A stretch of 58,685 nucleotides of DNA. Source: Heterostelium multicystogenum. Its lineage: Eukaryota; Evosea; Eumycetozoa; Acytosteliales; Acytosteliaceae. The notes beneath the pieces were generated by a model, which worked only from the letters and a program-made list of their open reading frames with translations, ran no database searches and was not told the origin of the DNA. Below are positions 46,321 to 58,685 of the stretch, piece by piece (position 1 is the first letter of the stretch; each line of letters opens with the position of its first letter). The position numbers and the translations under genes are program-made. The stretch is taken from positions 1 to 58,685 of the forward strand of contig RCNN01000209.1 of the NCBI GenBank assembly GCA_003667245.1, read 5' to 3'.

Positions 46321-47146
46321 ATGCAACAACAAGTTAATGAATTTGGATTTACAGAAGCTATAAATATAGAGGATGATGGAAGTAGTAGTAGTAGTTCATT
46401 TCTAAGAAGTACAGCAAAGCTACCTCATCCGATTGCAACTATATTTCATATACTGTTTAAGGTGCTCAGCATATTATCATACCTCTTCCCTTACCTCTTT
46501 GGTAGTGGCTTCATTATAAGTTTTATATTTTGTACACTGTTATTAAGTTTTGATTTTTGGACCGTAAAGAATGTTACAGGACGTTTGTTGGTCGGATTGC
46601 GTTGGTGGAACGAAGTCACCGAGGATGTTCAAACGAATGGTATTTCGAACAGGCTCCATCGGTATGTTGCTCTAACTTAAACATAGCTTCAAAAGAGATA
46701 AACAATGTAGTAGTGATAATCAACCTAACCTAGTCATTCACTTAATCAATCAATCAACAGGATGTTAAATACAACTCAACAGAGTCATTAGTATTTTGGA
46801 TATCAATGTATTTTACACCAGTATTATGGTTGCTGTTCTTCCTTTCAAGTTTAATCTCATTGAATTTCAACTGGCTTATTAGTAAGTATTACATCATAAG
46901 AGTTACCTGTTTAGTCAGCAGTTTAAACTAAGGCTTGTTATTCATCATCATCTAATCTAATCTAATCTAATCTCTCCAATTGGACTCATCCAACAACAGT
47001 TACAGTAATTGCAATTTCGCTGAATCTTACCAAATCTTTATGGTTACATCAAATGTGCAAGAGGAAACAATAGTACAACAGCCAGTTCAATTGCGACATC
47101 CTATCTCGGTCAAGCTATCCTCTCACGTGCCAACACTTATATCTAA
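46321..47146 (+). CDS. tvp23: TVP23 / FAM18 Golgi membrane protein, three exons (frameshifted)
   Basis: After an acidic/Ser-rich N-terminus come [20 protein letters not shown] and the family signature [20 protein letters not shown]. Intron 1 is 46662-46760. Exon 2 reads [20 protein letters not shown] and [20 protein letters not shown]. Intron 2 is 46882-46999. Exon 3 gives TVIAISLNL, then [16 protein letters not shown] with a stop at 47146. TVP23 is a four-helix protein of the late Golgi involved in endosome-to-Golgi retrograde traffic. One-base shifts near 46645 (before YFEQAPS) and 47033 (before YGYIKC) are needed to recover the family pattern. Length of about 220 residues is normal for the family. 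Confidence 0.88.
46951..46974. repeat. (CTAAT)n short tandem repeat in TVP23 intron 2
   Basis: Four to five TCTAA units within the 118-bp second intron. Confidence 0.8.
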
Positions 47147-50100
47147 TTAACTAATCATAACAATAATAATAATAATTGGTATTAAAGCAACAAACAACAA
47201 TTTAGTTCTGAAACTCCTAATATAATACCAAAGCAAAGAAATACAATATGAAAAGCAATACGGAGTAAAGTAGATGATGATGATGACATATGGGCCATTT
47301 TAAATTAATAACATTAAACTAAGATTTACTGGTTTACATAATGTAAATCCACCTAAAAGAAAGAAAGAAAGAAAGAACAACAAACAAGATTAAATGAGAT
47401 CGTCCTTCAACACCAAATTCAATTCCTACCCTTCAATTCATATGCATACTCATTTATCATTGTCACTTGGATGTAGTAGTAGTAGTACATTTGGTTTCAT
47501 TACTAAATCTTCAACATGATTCATGATTGATAAACTATAGTTTGTTGTTCATCTAGTTTCATCAAGATCAAAGATTATAATCTAATCTATAATAATAATA
47601 ATGTTAATAATGTTAATAAATCAGTTGTAATGTTGTGAGTTGAAGTAGATGGTATTAAAACAGTCGACTGTACATTTTAAACTAAATTAATCCCTGGCTT
47701 TGTTTGTTATGAATAGGTTTAAAGCATCGTCGTGGTAGTATGCTATTAGCATTGTAGGACTCATACTTCAGTTGTAGGTCTAAAGTATCAAATCACCAAA
47801 AGCAAGCAAAATAATCTCACAATACAACAACATCTTGTTCATCATCATCATCATCATTATCATTAATAATATTAATAATATGGTTGTTAGAATATCTTAA
47901 ACTTGTTGATTTCTAACTACATGTTTCTATTTATACGAAGTTGTGATTATTGGAGTAAATCAACTGCTCTGCACACAGATAACAACAACAACAACAATAA
48001 CAACAACAATAACAACAACAACATTTAGATTTGCATGAAAATAGTCTTTATTAAAGATATAGCATTCATCAATATCTTATTTAATATTGTTTATAACATA
48101 AAAATAAGATCATGCCGATTAGGTGCTAAAGAGACCTCAAACTGATGAGACTCTCAGTGTTGGAAGATAAAGATGTAATCTGTTTGTGATTTTTTCTGTT
48201 TTTATTAAATTTCAGTTATCTTCAAAACATTAACACTATTAGCATCAGTATCATCATCATCATTAACATCAATCAGCATATGTCTGTCCAATTTAATTAG
48301 CCAAATTAAACAACAAATAAAACAAAAATCACGATCAACAACCACATCCATTAATATTATGCATCACCCACCCACCCACAACTTGTACCACACTCCTTCA
48401 AATGATTGATCATTCTGAGATCAAGACTTGGGGGGCACTGCGAATGTTGAGAATAGGTGGTTAAACAATCGACTGAAAATTAATCATTCATCATGAACAA
48501 AGACATAAGCACACACACTCACACTTGTCACACATCCAATTTATGTATCTTAAAATTGACAATTATGTGTTAATGAAATTCTACAAAAATGCAGATTCAC
48601 CAATTAAAGTAATGTAACAAATGATGTTGTTAGTTGTTGGATATTGATGTTGGATGTTGATCATTTGCATACTGCTGTTGCAGTAGTGGTAGGTAACACG
48701 CTGGATAGGCGGGGGTATTGGAATTCTAAATGTCAAACCAAATCTCTAGACATGCCAAAGGTTATTCACAGATCAAGTTGGCAAACAAAACAAACATAAC
48801 AACAACAGCTACAATAACAACAACAATTATCTATCAAACAATCCAAATTCCTTAATTTACTTTATTTATATTATTAAAACAACAATCTACCTAAATTGTA
48901 GTTTAGACATTTGTACTTAAATCATTTATAAATCAATCAATCAATTAAACCATCCGTCAATCAATCAATCAAACAAAACAGTCCAATTCCATCCAAAGAC
49001 AGTGTGCCATATATATATTAATATAGAGTACTATAATTTTCTTGGTTCATTTAAGATGTTGTTGTTGTTATTGCTGTTGTGATATATATATTAAATACCA
49101 AATTCATTTGTTACCACACAACTGTTTCATTTCATTTCAACTCATAACAACTACTGTAGGAGTATACAATAATCCAAATCAATCGATCCAAGTCAAGCTA
49201 AGAGAAGAAGAGATGAGTGCAATAAAGATAATTATCCTATACAATAATTAAGGTTACCATTTAATACTATTCAGAATATCCATCTAATTTAATATACTCA
49301 AATCTATTTCAGTTGTTGTTGTTCCAGCTGATCCTCTACTCTAATATTGTTCGATAGTAGTGTCATCAGTCAAGATATAAAGAAAAGAACAACCCACTAA
49401 CCAAATACGATAAATAGTAAAGTAAGTTTTCTAATTATTTTAAAAGTGGTGTATTAAATATTATTATTAGTTTTATTTGTTTGTGTTTATTTGTTTGTTT
49501 TTGTTAGTTGTCTGGAGTTGTGGAAAGTTGGTCGGATATAGGTGTTTTTTGAAGTGCTAAATTTTTCCTCCACCCCCTTTGACCCTCCACACCATATCTA
49601 AATTTTATTATATCATCAATATGCAAAGCATATCAAGATCATACAACCCACTCAGCACACGACATATCAATTCCCATTTTGGATATTATCTGATCATCAG
49701 CCATTGATGAAGCTTATGATAATAGAAAATTCAATCATCAATTGGAAAGCTCAACAGGCAGACAAAGTAAAAAGCAGAAGTGCTAATGATCGAGTGTGTT
49801 GTTTCCACCATAACAAAACAATCTTCTTCATCATCAGTAAAATGAATGTAGTAATGCTAATTGTAAGATGAGTGAATAAAAGTATAAAAATATAGAGAAC
49901 AAGAGTATTTATTGGACACAGTAGAATTTAATATTTTTAGAGTAATTGAAATAAATGTAGATCCATATCTTATTATTAGTATTATTGTGTGTTGTTTAAT
50001 AAAAGTATAAAATAATATCAATCAATAATTTACTAATTTTCTTATGATCAACAATTATAATCAAACCAATAATAAATAATAATAATAATATAATATATAT

Positions 50101-50545
50101 TAATAACAATTATAATAGTAAACAACAGAAAATATTAAAATTATTTGGATGTATAATATAATATTTAAATATTATATTATTATAATTCAAAATAGTAGAA
50201 ACAAGTAAAAAATAATAATAATAATAGTTTTGTAATTTCAATATTCATATTTAATTGAGATACAAATAATCATTTTTGTTTTGTACTTCTTATTATTTGT
50301 TTTCAATTAAATTTATAAAATTTAAATCATTAACCAATCAAATCTTATCTCAACATAAATATTTATTTATAAAATTTAAATCAAAGATCTATCCTATCTA
50401 TCTATTCTAAATTTTACTAATATTTAAGATTTCAAAGCCAATTAATATACTAAATTCACAATCCATAAATTTTAGTCATCATCTCTCAATATATATATTT
50501 TAGTATCTTAGCATTATCTTTAAATAATAGTAATAATAAATAAAA
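47147..50545. other. 3.4-kb intergenic region without recognised genes
   Basis: Low-complexity CAA/CAT/AAT-rich DNA, including AACAACAAT runs near 47980-48020, CATCATCAT near 47840-47860, and CACCCACCCACCC at about 48365-48378. The longest frames are stop-rich and lack protein-like composition. It may hold long UTRs, enhancers or noncoding RNA of the following membrane-protein gene. Confidence 0.5.
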
Positions 50546-52255
50546 ATGTCTAATGAAAACGATTTAGATTCTTATCAAAATGGTAACTATTATATTCTTT
50601 CTGGAAAAATAAATTTACATATTAATATCCAATATTGATAATTTACTTTTAATTAAGATATAGAAAATTCTGTAACATTTACTGTCAAAGATACTTATCA
50701 TTCGAACTTATCACCAAGTACATCGTTGACAAATAATAATAGTGAAAATAGTAGCCACCACAATCCAACAAGTAGTATTAATAGTAGATCTATAAATTCA
50801 ACAACCATTGCCGATAATAATGAATCATTACATAGTTGCCTTCAAAACTCAAATATCTCTTCATCCTGCCAAACACCCTATGCAGAGTTCTCAACAAAAG
50901 CATCCACCGATGAGATCATAAACATGCCACTGACACCACCCTCCATGTATGCTCTCTTTGGTCGAATTTTTATGTCGTGGTTGTTTGGTCTTGTAAATAT
51001 GATTATCTTAATGCTTTTCAATCCCCAGTTGCCAATGCATTTTATCTGGGGCATTTTGTCGGTGGGTTGCTGTTTGACTGCTATCTTTGCCGTGACATGG
51101 GCAGCTCTTCTATTAAAGTTTCCTATTACTTTCCTTGTAATTTTTACATCAGCCGTCTATTGGATGGGAACCCCAATAACATGGCACATCCTCTATATTA
51201 GTAAAATGTACCCACCACCCATCGGTGTGTTCACCTGCATCTTCCCATTCGAGGGTGTCATGCTTGTCCTCCTCTGTTTCCTTTTGCCCCGTACTGTCAG
51301 AAACCAAAATGACAATAGAAAGAAAATTATTGCTGCTTATTCGTCATTGGTCGCCCCATATCTTAGTTTTGTAAGTGGACTTGTTTATTTTAGACTTTTC
51401 CAGTATTCAACAACCAATGTCGGTAGAATTCTATTGCCACCAGCCTACACTGTCGTAATGAAGTGCATTCAACTAGGTCTGGATATTATTTGTGTACGTT
51501 GTGCTCACTCTGCTTCGAATTTGCTCATTATTATCGGTAGAATTATCGCTTCTTACTACTCATTTGCTGTATTGAGTTATGTAAGAAATCCAGTTGCAAT
51601 TGTCTCTATCGTTTTCTCCAAGCTTGGTTTGCATTTGTTCATGTCTGTTTTCATGGTTTTCCCCAAGTTGGAGCAACATGTCTCGTCGTGGCTACCAAGA
51701 AGTTTACTTGGATGGAAGAGTAACTTTGAAAAAGGTGTCACAGACGACAGCGTGTCAAATGACGGAGCATCCCAAGTCATCATCAGAAACGAATTTGATA
51801 AGATGATGTTTGAAAGCGACCCTCAATATTGTAGACTACATTCAGACGCCACCAACTTGTGGTTCTCCATGTTTTCTGATCTTCTTGCTATCGTCATGAT
51901 CGCCACACTCTACACAATGGGACGTTTCGGTCCAACCAGTTACCATTACAACCTGATGTTCCCATTCGGACCTTTGGGAGAAGACGAATCATCAAAAAAT
52001 TTCAACACATTCATTATGTATTTGGCAATTTGTTTTGGATGCTTGTGTCTTGCATACTTTGGAATATGGGTAGTTCTCCATATTATCGTAAAGAAACTAG
52101 AGATGAGAAAAGTCATGCATTTGGTATCAGTCAATTGGTACCCAATCAATCATTTCTACGTTATGTGTATTAACTGTATGATGGCTTATGTAATTGTAGT
52201 AGTAGCTCTTATGCCTGATTTATTCTATATTCCAGGATTAAATTTATGGAAATAA
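50546..52255 (+). CDS. Polytopic membrane protein, tandem family copy 1 (intact)
   Basis: Exon 1 (50546-50582, 37 bp) encodes MSNENDLDSYQN and joins over a 75-bp GTAACT...AAG intron to exon 2 (50658-52255), making a 544-residue protein with no frameshift. The first ~75 residues are Ser/Asn/Thr-rich and presumably cytosolic. The rest has about eleven hydrophobic helices with conserved loops: FNPQLPMHFIWGIL, VYWMGTPITWHILYI, FPFEGVMLVLLCFLLPRTVR, IAAYSSLVAPYLSFVSGLVY, SYYSFAVLSYV, RLHSDATNLWFSMFSDLLA, MGRFGPTSYHYNLMFPFGP, VNWYPINHFYVMCIN. No transporter or receptor motif is recognised. Three tandem paralogs here suggest a lineage-specific family. Confidence 0.85.
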
Positions 52256-54099
52256 GATTTAAAAAATAATAATAATAATATTAATAATTAATAATACTTA
52301 AAAATATATTTAAATTAATAATAATAATAATAATAGAATAGTAATAATAATAATATAAAGATGTTAAATTATTTATTAAATAACTTTATTAATAATATTA
52401 ATAATTTCAAGTTAAAATAAAATAAACTATTTATAAATTAAAAAGGATTAGAATGAACGATTTTAGTTACGAAAATTGCCAAAGTCCTTCAACTGCAACC
52501 TATCAACATTAATTAATTTGAATCTTAATAAATTAATTAATATCATAATCATCATTAATGTAAATACCATGAAAACTCAATCATTATTTTAAGATTTAAA
52601 CATCTAGGTTTATCTCACATTTATTTAGGTTGCACAAGATTGTTTATTTATTAATTTTACTGTATTTCATTCGTTTTTAACCATAAACAAATGTTTTAAG
52701 TTCCAGAGGGACTTTATGTAAACAACTGTGAATATTTTACAAACAACTATTCTTCATACAGTAGACAAATAATACTTATAGATATTTAATCCTTAGCTTT
52801 TTAAGTTTGACATAATATAATGATATAATAACTGACACAATGGATATTTAGGAAACTGTTTCCAATTTTAATTTTAATAATAGTTCAATAATATTTCTCA
52901 AATAGTATAATTAGAATACTTTCTTAATATTAATAGTATTAATATTAAATACCCAATATTTTATCACTAATAATTAATTTATTAATTTATTAATCTATAT
53001 ATAAATATATATATTTAAGATACTAAAATAATAATTTGAACATCATAAATGTGTTGATCAAAATACATCCTAGCGTTATGAACATTAGTTCAAGTGTTGG
53101 GTATTACAACTATTTGATATGGGGGTTAACAAGTTGTTTTTTTTGATTCTTTCTAATTCATTAGAATAATCAAATTATTACCATTTAGCCTGAAAAGTGA
53201 TTGATAAAAATCTCATATCTACTGTTGATACTACATCATTTCTTTTTCAAGTATTGAAATCATATCCTATCTCTTTAATAGTTAAAATCTTAATTAACCA
53301 TATTACAATCATCTTAGCCCAAAATGACTATATTCATTAATTATACATTAACAACTCCAAGTGTAAATCATATCTATCTATTTTACCTACCAACCAATCT
53401 ACCTACCTATATTTTAATAACAATTAGAAAGTAGATGAAATTTGAATAGAATACGGCAGCACCATCCACCATCTCATTTTTTAAATTTACTTTATAGATA
53501 TTCATTAATTCATTCATTCATTTTGTTTGTTTGTGTTGCTTTCCAATGTATGTATGGAAAACAAAGATGTGTTGGTTTAAGGATGAATCAAAGTAGGGTG
53601 AAATTATCAGCAGCACAGTTAGTGCTGTTAGTGCTGTTAGTGCTGTTTCAATAATAATGAGCAGGTGTAATCGATAAAAATGATTGGATGAGTTTGATCA
53701 ACATAGTTTGCTGACGAGGGTAGATATTAGAATCTCACCTCTTTAAATATATTAGGGTTTAAAAGAAATACCAGTATTGGTTATTACAATCGTCTTTGTA
53801 TTGATAATGAACATACTTGATTTTATTTAAAATATTTATTTAATGTGACTGATGTGTTTGCAACTACTCAATAGGTGAATTCTCTTACTACCTGACTTAT
53901 ATTTTAATTAATACACCTCCAATATATCAAATCTTTAATCTAGTCTGAAAAAATCCAATTGTCTACAGTATCTCTCTTTCGAAAACATTAAAGTTTCTCC
54001 TTTTTTAAAAGCTCTATTTCACCTACTATTTAATTTAATTAAATCCTATCAATAGCTATTGATTAAATTCTTTTAGTTATTTCATCATTATTCTAAACC
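52256..54099. other. Intergenic region between membrane-protein copies 1 and 2
   Basis: Very AT-rich with AAT microsatellites after 52260 and a TTAGTGCTG triplication near 53617-53646. No gene supported. Confidence 0.5.
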
Positions 54100-55900
54100 A
54101 TGTCTCAACTATCACAGGAAGAAATAAAAGAAGCTGGTAAATTTTTCCATACCTATTTACCTGTAGTAAACTTTATTATTAATCTTAATTATTAAATTTA
54201 GAATTGCTTGAATATATAGGAAAATTAGAAGATGCTGATCCTGCTACAAACGATTTAAAACTCTACTATGATTTATTAGAGGAACATCGGAACTTACATT
54301 CAAAATGTAAGGACTCGAAAGACGAAAATGAACCAGCTGAAATTCCAGTTTCAGAAAATATTGAATCAACATATAATTCTATTTACCAAATAGAAAGCCT
54401 TTCCAATCAGCAGCAATCATCTTCGGTTTCAACGACTCACTCAGAGCAGTCAGAGAAGCCAGATGAAACAAAGTTTACCGAGGAAATCCATATAAACAAT
54501 ATGCAAGACAAGAACTCATTGTTTGAATACAATCTTCCAACCGAGGATGAAGTGAACGAAATTCCAAACCCAGTTTCTTTAACTGCCAGAATATTCTTTT
54601 CGTGGCTCTTTGGATTGTGTAACATGGTGGTGCTGATGCTTTTCAATCCACTCTACCCCATGCATTTTATTTGGGGAATTCTAGCCTATGGTTGCTGCCT
54701 CACAGCTATATTTGCACTTTCCTGGGCATCCCAGCTGCTCAACTTTAAAATCACATTCCTAATATTTTTCAGTTCCTCGGTATACTGGATGGGAACTCCA
54801 ATAACATGGCATATCCTCTATGTTTAATGGTTATTTTCCACCGACTGCTGGTATTTTCACTATTATTTTCCCATTCGAAGTTCTTAACTTAGTACTATTA
54901 ACAATGGTACTTCCAAAATCAGTACGAAGTCCAAAGGGTTCGACTCAGAAGATTATTGCCGCATATTGTTCTCTCTGGGCGCCATATTTAACATTTGTTT
55001 GTGGAGTCCTATACACTCGTTTATTCCAATTTTCAAACGAAGTTGGCCGTATTCTATTGCCTCCCATCTATACTATTCTGATGAAGGCCGTCCATTTTTA
55101 GTCTGGATATAGTTTGCATTCGTTGTGCTCAAATCTGGTTCAAACTTATTTATTAATTCTAGGAAGGGTCCTACACTCTTACTACTCATTTGTAGTTATC
55201 AGCTATGTTTAAACATCCCACTGCGCTGCTCCCAATTATTTGTTCGAAATATGGAATTTATATCGCTATTGGCATTACCATGAAGTTTCCCATAATAGAA
55301 CGAACTTTTGTGAACCTACTTCCAAAGAGTTTGGTCGAATGGAAGAGAAACTTCGAACGTGGTGTAGTTATCGAGGACGAAGACAAATCCGTAGGTACAT
55401 CAACGCCATGTGTCAAAAATGAGTTTTGATCGAATGTACAACGAATGTGATATTAGATACAGTAGACTACATAGCGATGCTACCAATATGTGGTTCTCAA
55501 TGTTTTGTGACCTCCTATCAATTATATACATCTACACCATCTTTATTTTTGGAAGATTTGGACCATCCTATCAACATTACAATCGAATCTTTCCGTTTGG
55601 AAGCGACCTCGACCCAACTTCACTTCCCAAGTACCTAGTATTTATGAAGTACTTAGCAATTGTATATTTGTAGCCTTGTTGATAGGATTCATCTTGATTT
55701 GGATAGGATTAAAATTCTCTATCCAACTTCTAGATCTAAAAAGGGTATTCTATTTAGTTGCTGTCAACTGGTTCCCAATGAAGCATTTTTATGTGATGGC
55801 TTTTAACTTTATGATGGCTTATGCGATGCTAGTAGTATCACTAATGCCAGATATCCTCTATATACCTGGATTCAACTTTTGGGGTGATGGTAAACAGTAA
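54100..55900 (+). CDS. Polytopic membrane protein, tandem family copy 2 (frameshifted)
   Basis: It has the same structure as copy 1: a 37-bp first exon (54100-54136, MSQLSQEEIKEA) and a 65-bp phase-1 intron (54137-54201). The N-terminal tail is acidic and Ser-rich (QQSSSVSTTHSEQSEKPDET). The helices and loops match copy 1: FNPLYPMHFIWGILAYGCCL, VYWMGTPITWHILYV, FPFEVLNLVLLTMVLP, LWAPYLTFVCGVLYTR, RLHSDATNMWFSMFCDLLS, FGRFGPSYQHYNRIFPFGS, VNWFPMKHFYVMAFN. Breaks occur near 54825, 55100, 55200, 55425 and 55670. It ends FNFWGDGKQ at 55900. Most breaks are one-base and look like consensus errors. Confidence 0.78.
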
Positions 55901-57277
55901 TCTTTTTTTTTTTTTTTTTGTAATAAAAATGTATTATTTTCTTAGAATTCAACAAAGTTGATCTTTTTTATCTTCAAATAATCACGCTGAGCAAAATCAA
56001 ACTAAAGCAACAATATCGACACTGCCAACAACAACTACAAGAATTGCAACAACAAAAATAACTTCAACCAAAGAAAACAAATAGAAGTTTATTAAGGATG
56101 AAACCAATACACAAATCTATGTTGTCTTTGAAGAAGGGAAGAGCATAGTAAAGTAATCAATTAGGAAGTTCAAATATCTTGCTTATCACAATGTTTAATA
56201 TTGATGACCCAATTTGTAAATACTATTATTAAACAAGGTTTTCTTTTAAGTCTAAATAGGATGTTTGGTTGTGTATATATATATATGATGTATCATTGCA
56301 AGTATTTATTATCAACAAATTCAAATATACAATTAATATTAATAAATATTATATTTATGTATCGTTTGTGTTTAAATGTAATATATTTGTTATTTATGAT
56401 AATATAAATAACAACGTGATCACTCCCCAAAAGATAAAAACTTATCAAATCAACAATTGTTTGTATTATCCCCAACACAACCTATCCACACCACACTATA
56501 ACTTACTAATAAATGTTTTAATCTAAATTACTTTTTAATGATCAATCAAATCATTCTATGACATTTATATTTGGATCTATCTATCCTAAATAGTAATTCA
56601 TCTTGTTGTATTTTATATAAAGTAGAATACGATTTGCTGGGCTTAGCAAAATTAGATCGATTGAACACCGGTTACCTGCGTTTGATCAACACCTTTAGTT
56701 TTCAGTTGCCCATGTTTATTTCACCCTGGACACAATCTAATGCATGTGTGTTGTTTGATAGATTGATTTGATGTTATTAAAAATGAATCAATATGCGTTT
56801 AATCTTTTTATTTTGGCTCACCAGATCATCAGTATTTCTATTTAGAATTGTAAAGATAGAAGTTAAATTTGGTGTTCTGATAACGATCATCTTTTGTTGA
56901 CACATGTCATCTATTGTTATTACAATTAAATTTACTGAAGAATATAAATGTAAATACTATTCAATTAACTAGAACAAAAGTACATATATCTTAAAATATT
57001 TGAACTCAACATTTTGAGAGTGAAATGGTATAACAGAAGGATAAAACACCAACATGCTGTTGTAATTGGGGAACCAATACAAATTTTGTTATTAATTTTG
57101 TTTATTCATTTATATTATTGGTCTTTTTATTGTAGATTCTCAAATCTCAGACTAAACCAAAACATATAAGATAAATACCTCCAATTGACAATTGAGAACT
57201 ATTGATATAATCTATTTATATTTTGTAATTATATTTCTCATACAATCATTATATATATATATTAATAAATAAATAAA
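55901..57277. other. Intergenic region between membrane-protein copies 2 and 3
   Basis: It starts with a T18-type run and is AT-rich throughout. A short frame at 56571-56771 is slightly GC-richer but shows no recognised motif. Confidence 0.5.
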
Positions 57278-58685
57278 ATGATGGAAGAAAATCCCATTGG
57301 TAAGAAAATATTAAATTTAGATTTAGTAATTTTACTTTTATTAAAACCATAAATTTTCCTACCAATCAATAATAATAATAATATTAATAGGAGTAGATAA
57401 AAATCAGACTATCTCAATTGATAGTGATTCGATAAAAAGTAATAATAGTTTAAAAGAAAACTTTTCAGATTTAGAAAAAACAACAATCAAACAGTAAAAT
57501 TAAAGATGGTGCAGACGACAAAGTATCAATCAATTCGAGTGCCTTAGATGACAATATAAGTGTGGTTGGAAATGAAAAAGTGATAGGCAATAAAAAAGTA
57601 AAGATAAAGTATAGTAAGGATTATGTAAAAACAGAACCACCGGCAATCCATTCACTGTTGATTAGACTTGTAATCTCATGGATTTTTGGACTGGTAAACA
57701 TGATTGTTATGATGGTCTTCAATCCAAAGTATCCGATGCATTTTATTTGGGAATTTATGGTTATTGGTTGCGCACAAGTAGCTCTCTTTGCCGTTTCGTG
57801 GGCTGCTACTCTTTTACAATTTAAATTAACATTTCTAATTATTTTTTCTACTGGTGTATATTGGATTGCTGCCCCAGTATGTTGGCATATTCTTTATGTG
57901 ACCGAGCACTATCCTCCTCCAATTGGAATTTTCACTTCTATTTTCCCCTTTGAAGCAATGATTCTCATTTTACTCACACCTCTCCTCCCAAGAAGAATTA
58001 GAAACCAAAACAATAGTGTCAAAAAAATCATCACCGCCTACTCTTCTCTCGCTGCTCCCTACCTTTCTTTTGTAAGTGGAGTAGTTTACTATAACCTATA
58101 TCACATGTCGAATAATACTGGCCGAATTTTGTTACTCCAATTTACACTGTTTCTATGAAAGCTATCCAAATCTTCCTCAGTTTAATTTGTGTAAGATGTG
58201 CACATTCCGCATCTAATATATTTCTTTTTATCAGTAGAATTATTTCATCATACTATTCATTTGCAGTACTCAGTTTTATTCACAAACCCGAGCATTAATA
58301 TCTGTAATTATATCCAAAATTGGATTACACATATTTTTGTCGTTTTTTATTGTATTCCCTCAATTGAGACCAACATTATAAGTTGGGTACCAAGAAGTAT
58401 TATCCAATGGAAAATTAATTTTGAAAAAAGGTATTTCCGATGAAGATGAGAATATTATAATCATCAAGAATGAATATGATAGGATGTCGTTGGAAAAAAG
58501 AACCAGAATTTACACGTCTACATATTACCACCACCAATTTGTCATTTTCAATGATGTGTGATCTCATTTCAATTGTAATGCTTTTCAGTTTCTACACCTT
58601 TGGTCGTTTTGGTCCTGCTAATAGTCACTACAATGAAATGTTTCCATTCGAAAGTCTCCGAACAATTTAATATTTATTTTATTTT
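57278..58685 (+). CDS. Polytopic membrane protein, tandem family copy 3 (3' partial, frameshifted)
   Basis: The first exon (57278-57299, MMEENPI) and a phase-1 intron (57300-57390) match the gene structure of copies 1 and 2. After a Ser/Asn/Lys-rich tail the family core appears: FNPKYPMHFIWEFMVIGCAQ, VYWIAAPVCWHILYV, FPFEAMILILLTPLLPRRIR, TAYSSLAAPYLSFVSGVVYY, WVPRSIIQWKINFEK, TTTNLSFSMMCDLISIVMLF, FGRFGPANSHYNEMFPFES. Frames change near 57470, 58130, 58280-58300, 58425 and 58485. The gene runs past the window end; the last helices are outside. N-terminal tails of the three copies share no clear similarity, unlike their membrane cores. Confidence 0.78.

Noticed and set aside
48125..48175. Hammerhead-like string CTGATGA followed by GGAAGA
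   Set aside because: Stem II would be only three weak pairs and the GAAA core is not matched; no stem I or III found.
53442..53654. 70-codon plus-strand frame in the gap before copy 2
   Set aside because: Created by CATT and TTAGTGCTG simple repeats; no gene-like composition.
56571..56771. 66-codon frame between membrane copies 2 and 3
   Set aside because: No motif, no splice context and no match to the flanking family.
1..58685. tRNA, rRNA and CRISPR arrays
   Set aside because: I looked for B-box-like GGTTCGA strings, cloverleaf arms and regularly spaced direct repeats and saw none that form a consistent gene or array.

Overview
The window looks like nuclear DNA of a dictyostelid social amoeba. 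Gaps between genes are extremely AT-rich. Introns are short (about 50-160 bp) with GTAAGT/GTATGT donors. There are many simple (AAT)n, (CATT)n and (AT)n tracts. The genes include FNIP/F-box proteins, Asn/Gln/Ser/Thr-rich low-complexity tails and slime-mould paralog arrays, next to eukaryotic housekeeping genes such as TFIIA gamma, exportin-1, UBE2O, PNKP, cyclin K, Nse3 and TVP23. No tRNA, rRNA or CRISPR array was seen. The species cannot be named from the sequence. Most long genes carry one-base frameshifts, often at homopolymers, while homology continues in the next frame. I read most of these as consensus (assembly) errors and give each gene as one span with the breaks noted.

Layout. 0-1.7 kb: PHD-finger gene, 5' end cut by the window, preceded by a stub resembling a SNF2 helicase. 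2-5.2 kb (-): large secreted/type I membrane glycoprotein of unknown family. 6.6-7.2 kb (+): three-exon TFIIA gamma gene with no long ORF. 8.1-10.9 kb (+): F-box/FNIP-repeat protein ending in an FG-nucleoporin-like repeat tail. 11.0-11.9 kb (-): tandem SCP2 protein. 13.3-14.4 kb (+): MAGE/Nse3. 14.9-15.6 kb (+): small HEAT-like protein. 15.9-19.3 kb (-): divergent exportin-1. 19.4-21.2 kb: decayed gene remnant and a broken F-box-like gene. 21.5-22.3 kb (-): fused H2B-H2A histone doublet, head-to-head with a small unknown gene. 23.0-25.1 kb (+): Crinkler/RHS-type NTPase-nuclease. 25.2-28.1 kb (-): UBE2O-like E2. 28.4-30.0 kb (-): PNKP DNA-end repair enzyme. 30.5-31.0 kb (-): small spliced unknown gene. 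31.6-33.4 kb (-): cyclin K/T. 34.3-39.1 kb (-): two paralogous MFS transporters. 39.5 kb (-): secreted Cys-repeat protein. 41.7-44.9 kb (-): four tandem MAPEG genes. 45.4 kb (+): secreted Cys-containing protein. 46.3-47.1 kb (+): TVP23. 50.5-58.7 kb (+): three tandem copies of a polytopic membrane family I cannot assign.

Two functional themes recur. The first is chromatin, transcription and genome maintenance: PHD protein, TFIIA gamma, Nse3 of SMC5/6, PNKP, cyclin K, histone doublet. The second is membrane-protein families expanded by local tandem duplication. The most noteworthy items are the H2B-H2A doublet, the FNIP-FG fusion, the Crinkler/RHS-type gene and the unassigned membrane-protein array.
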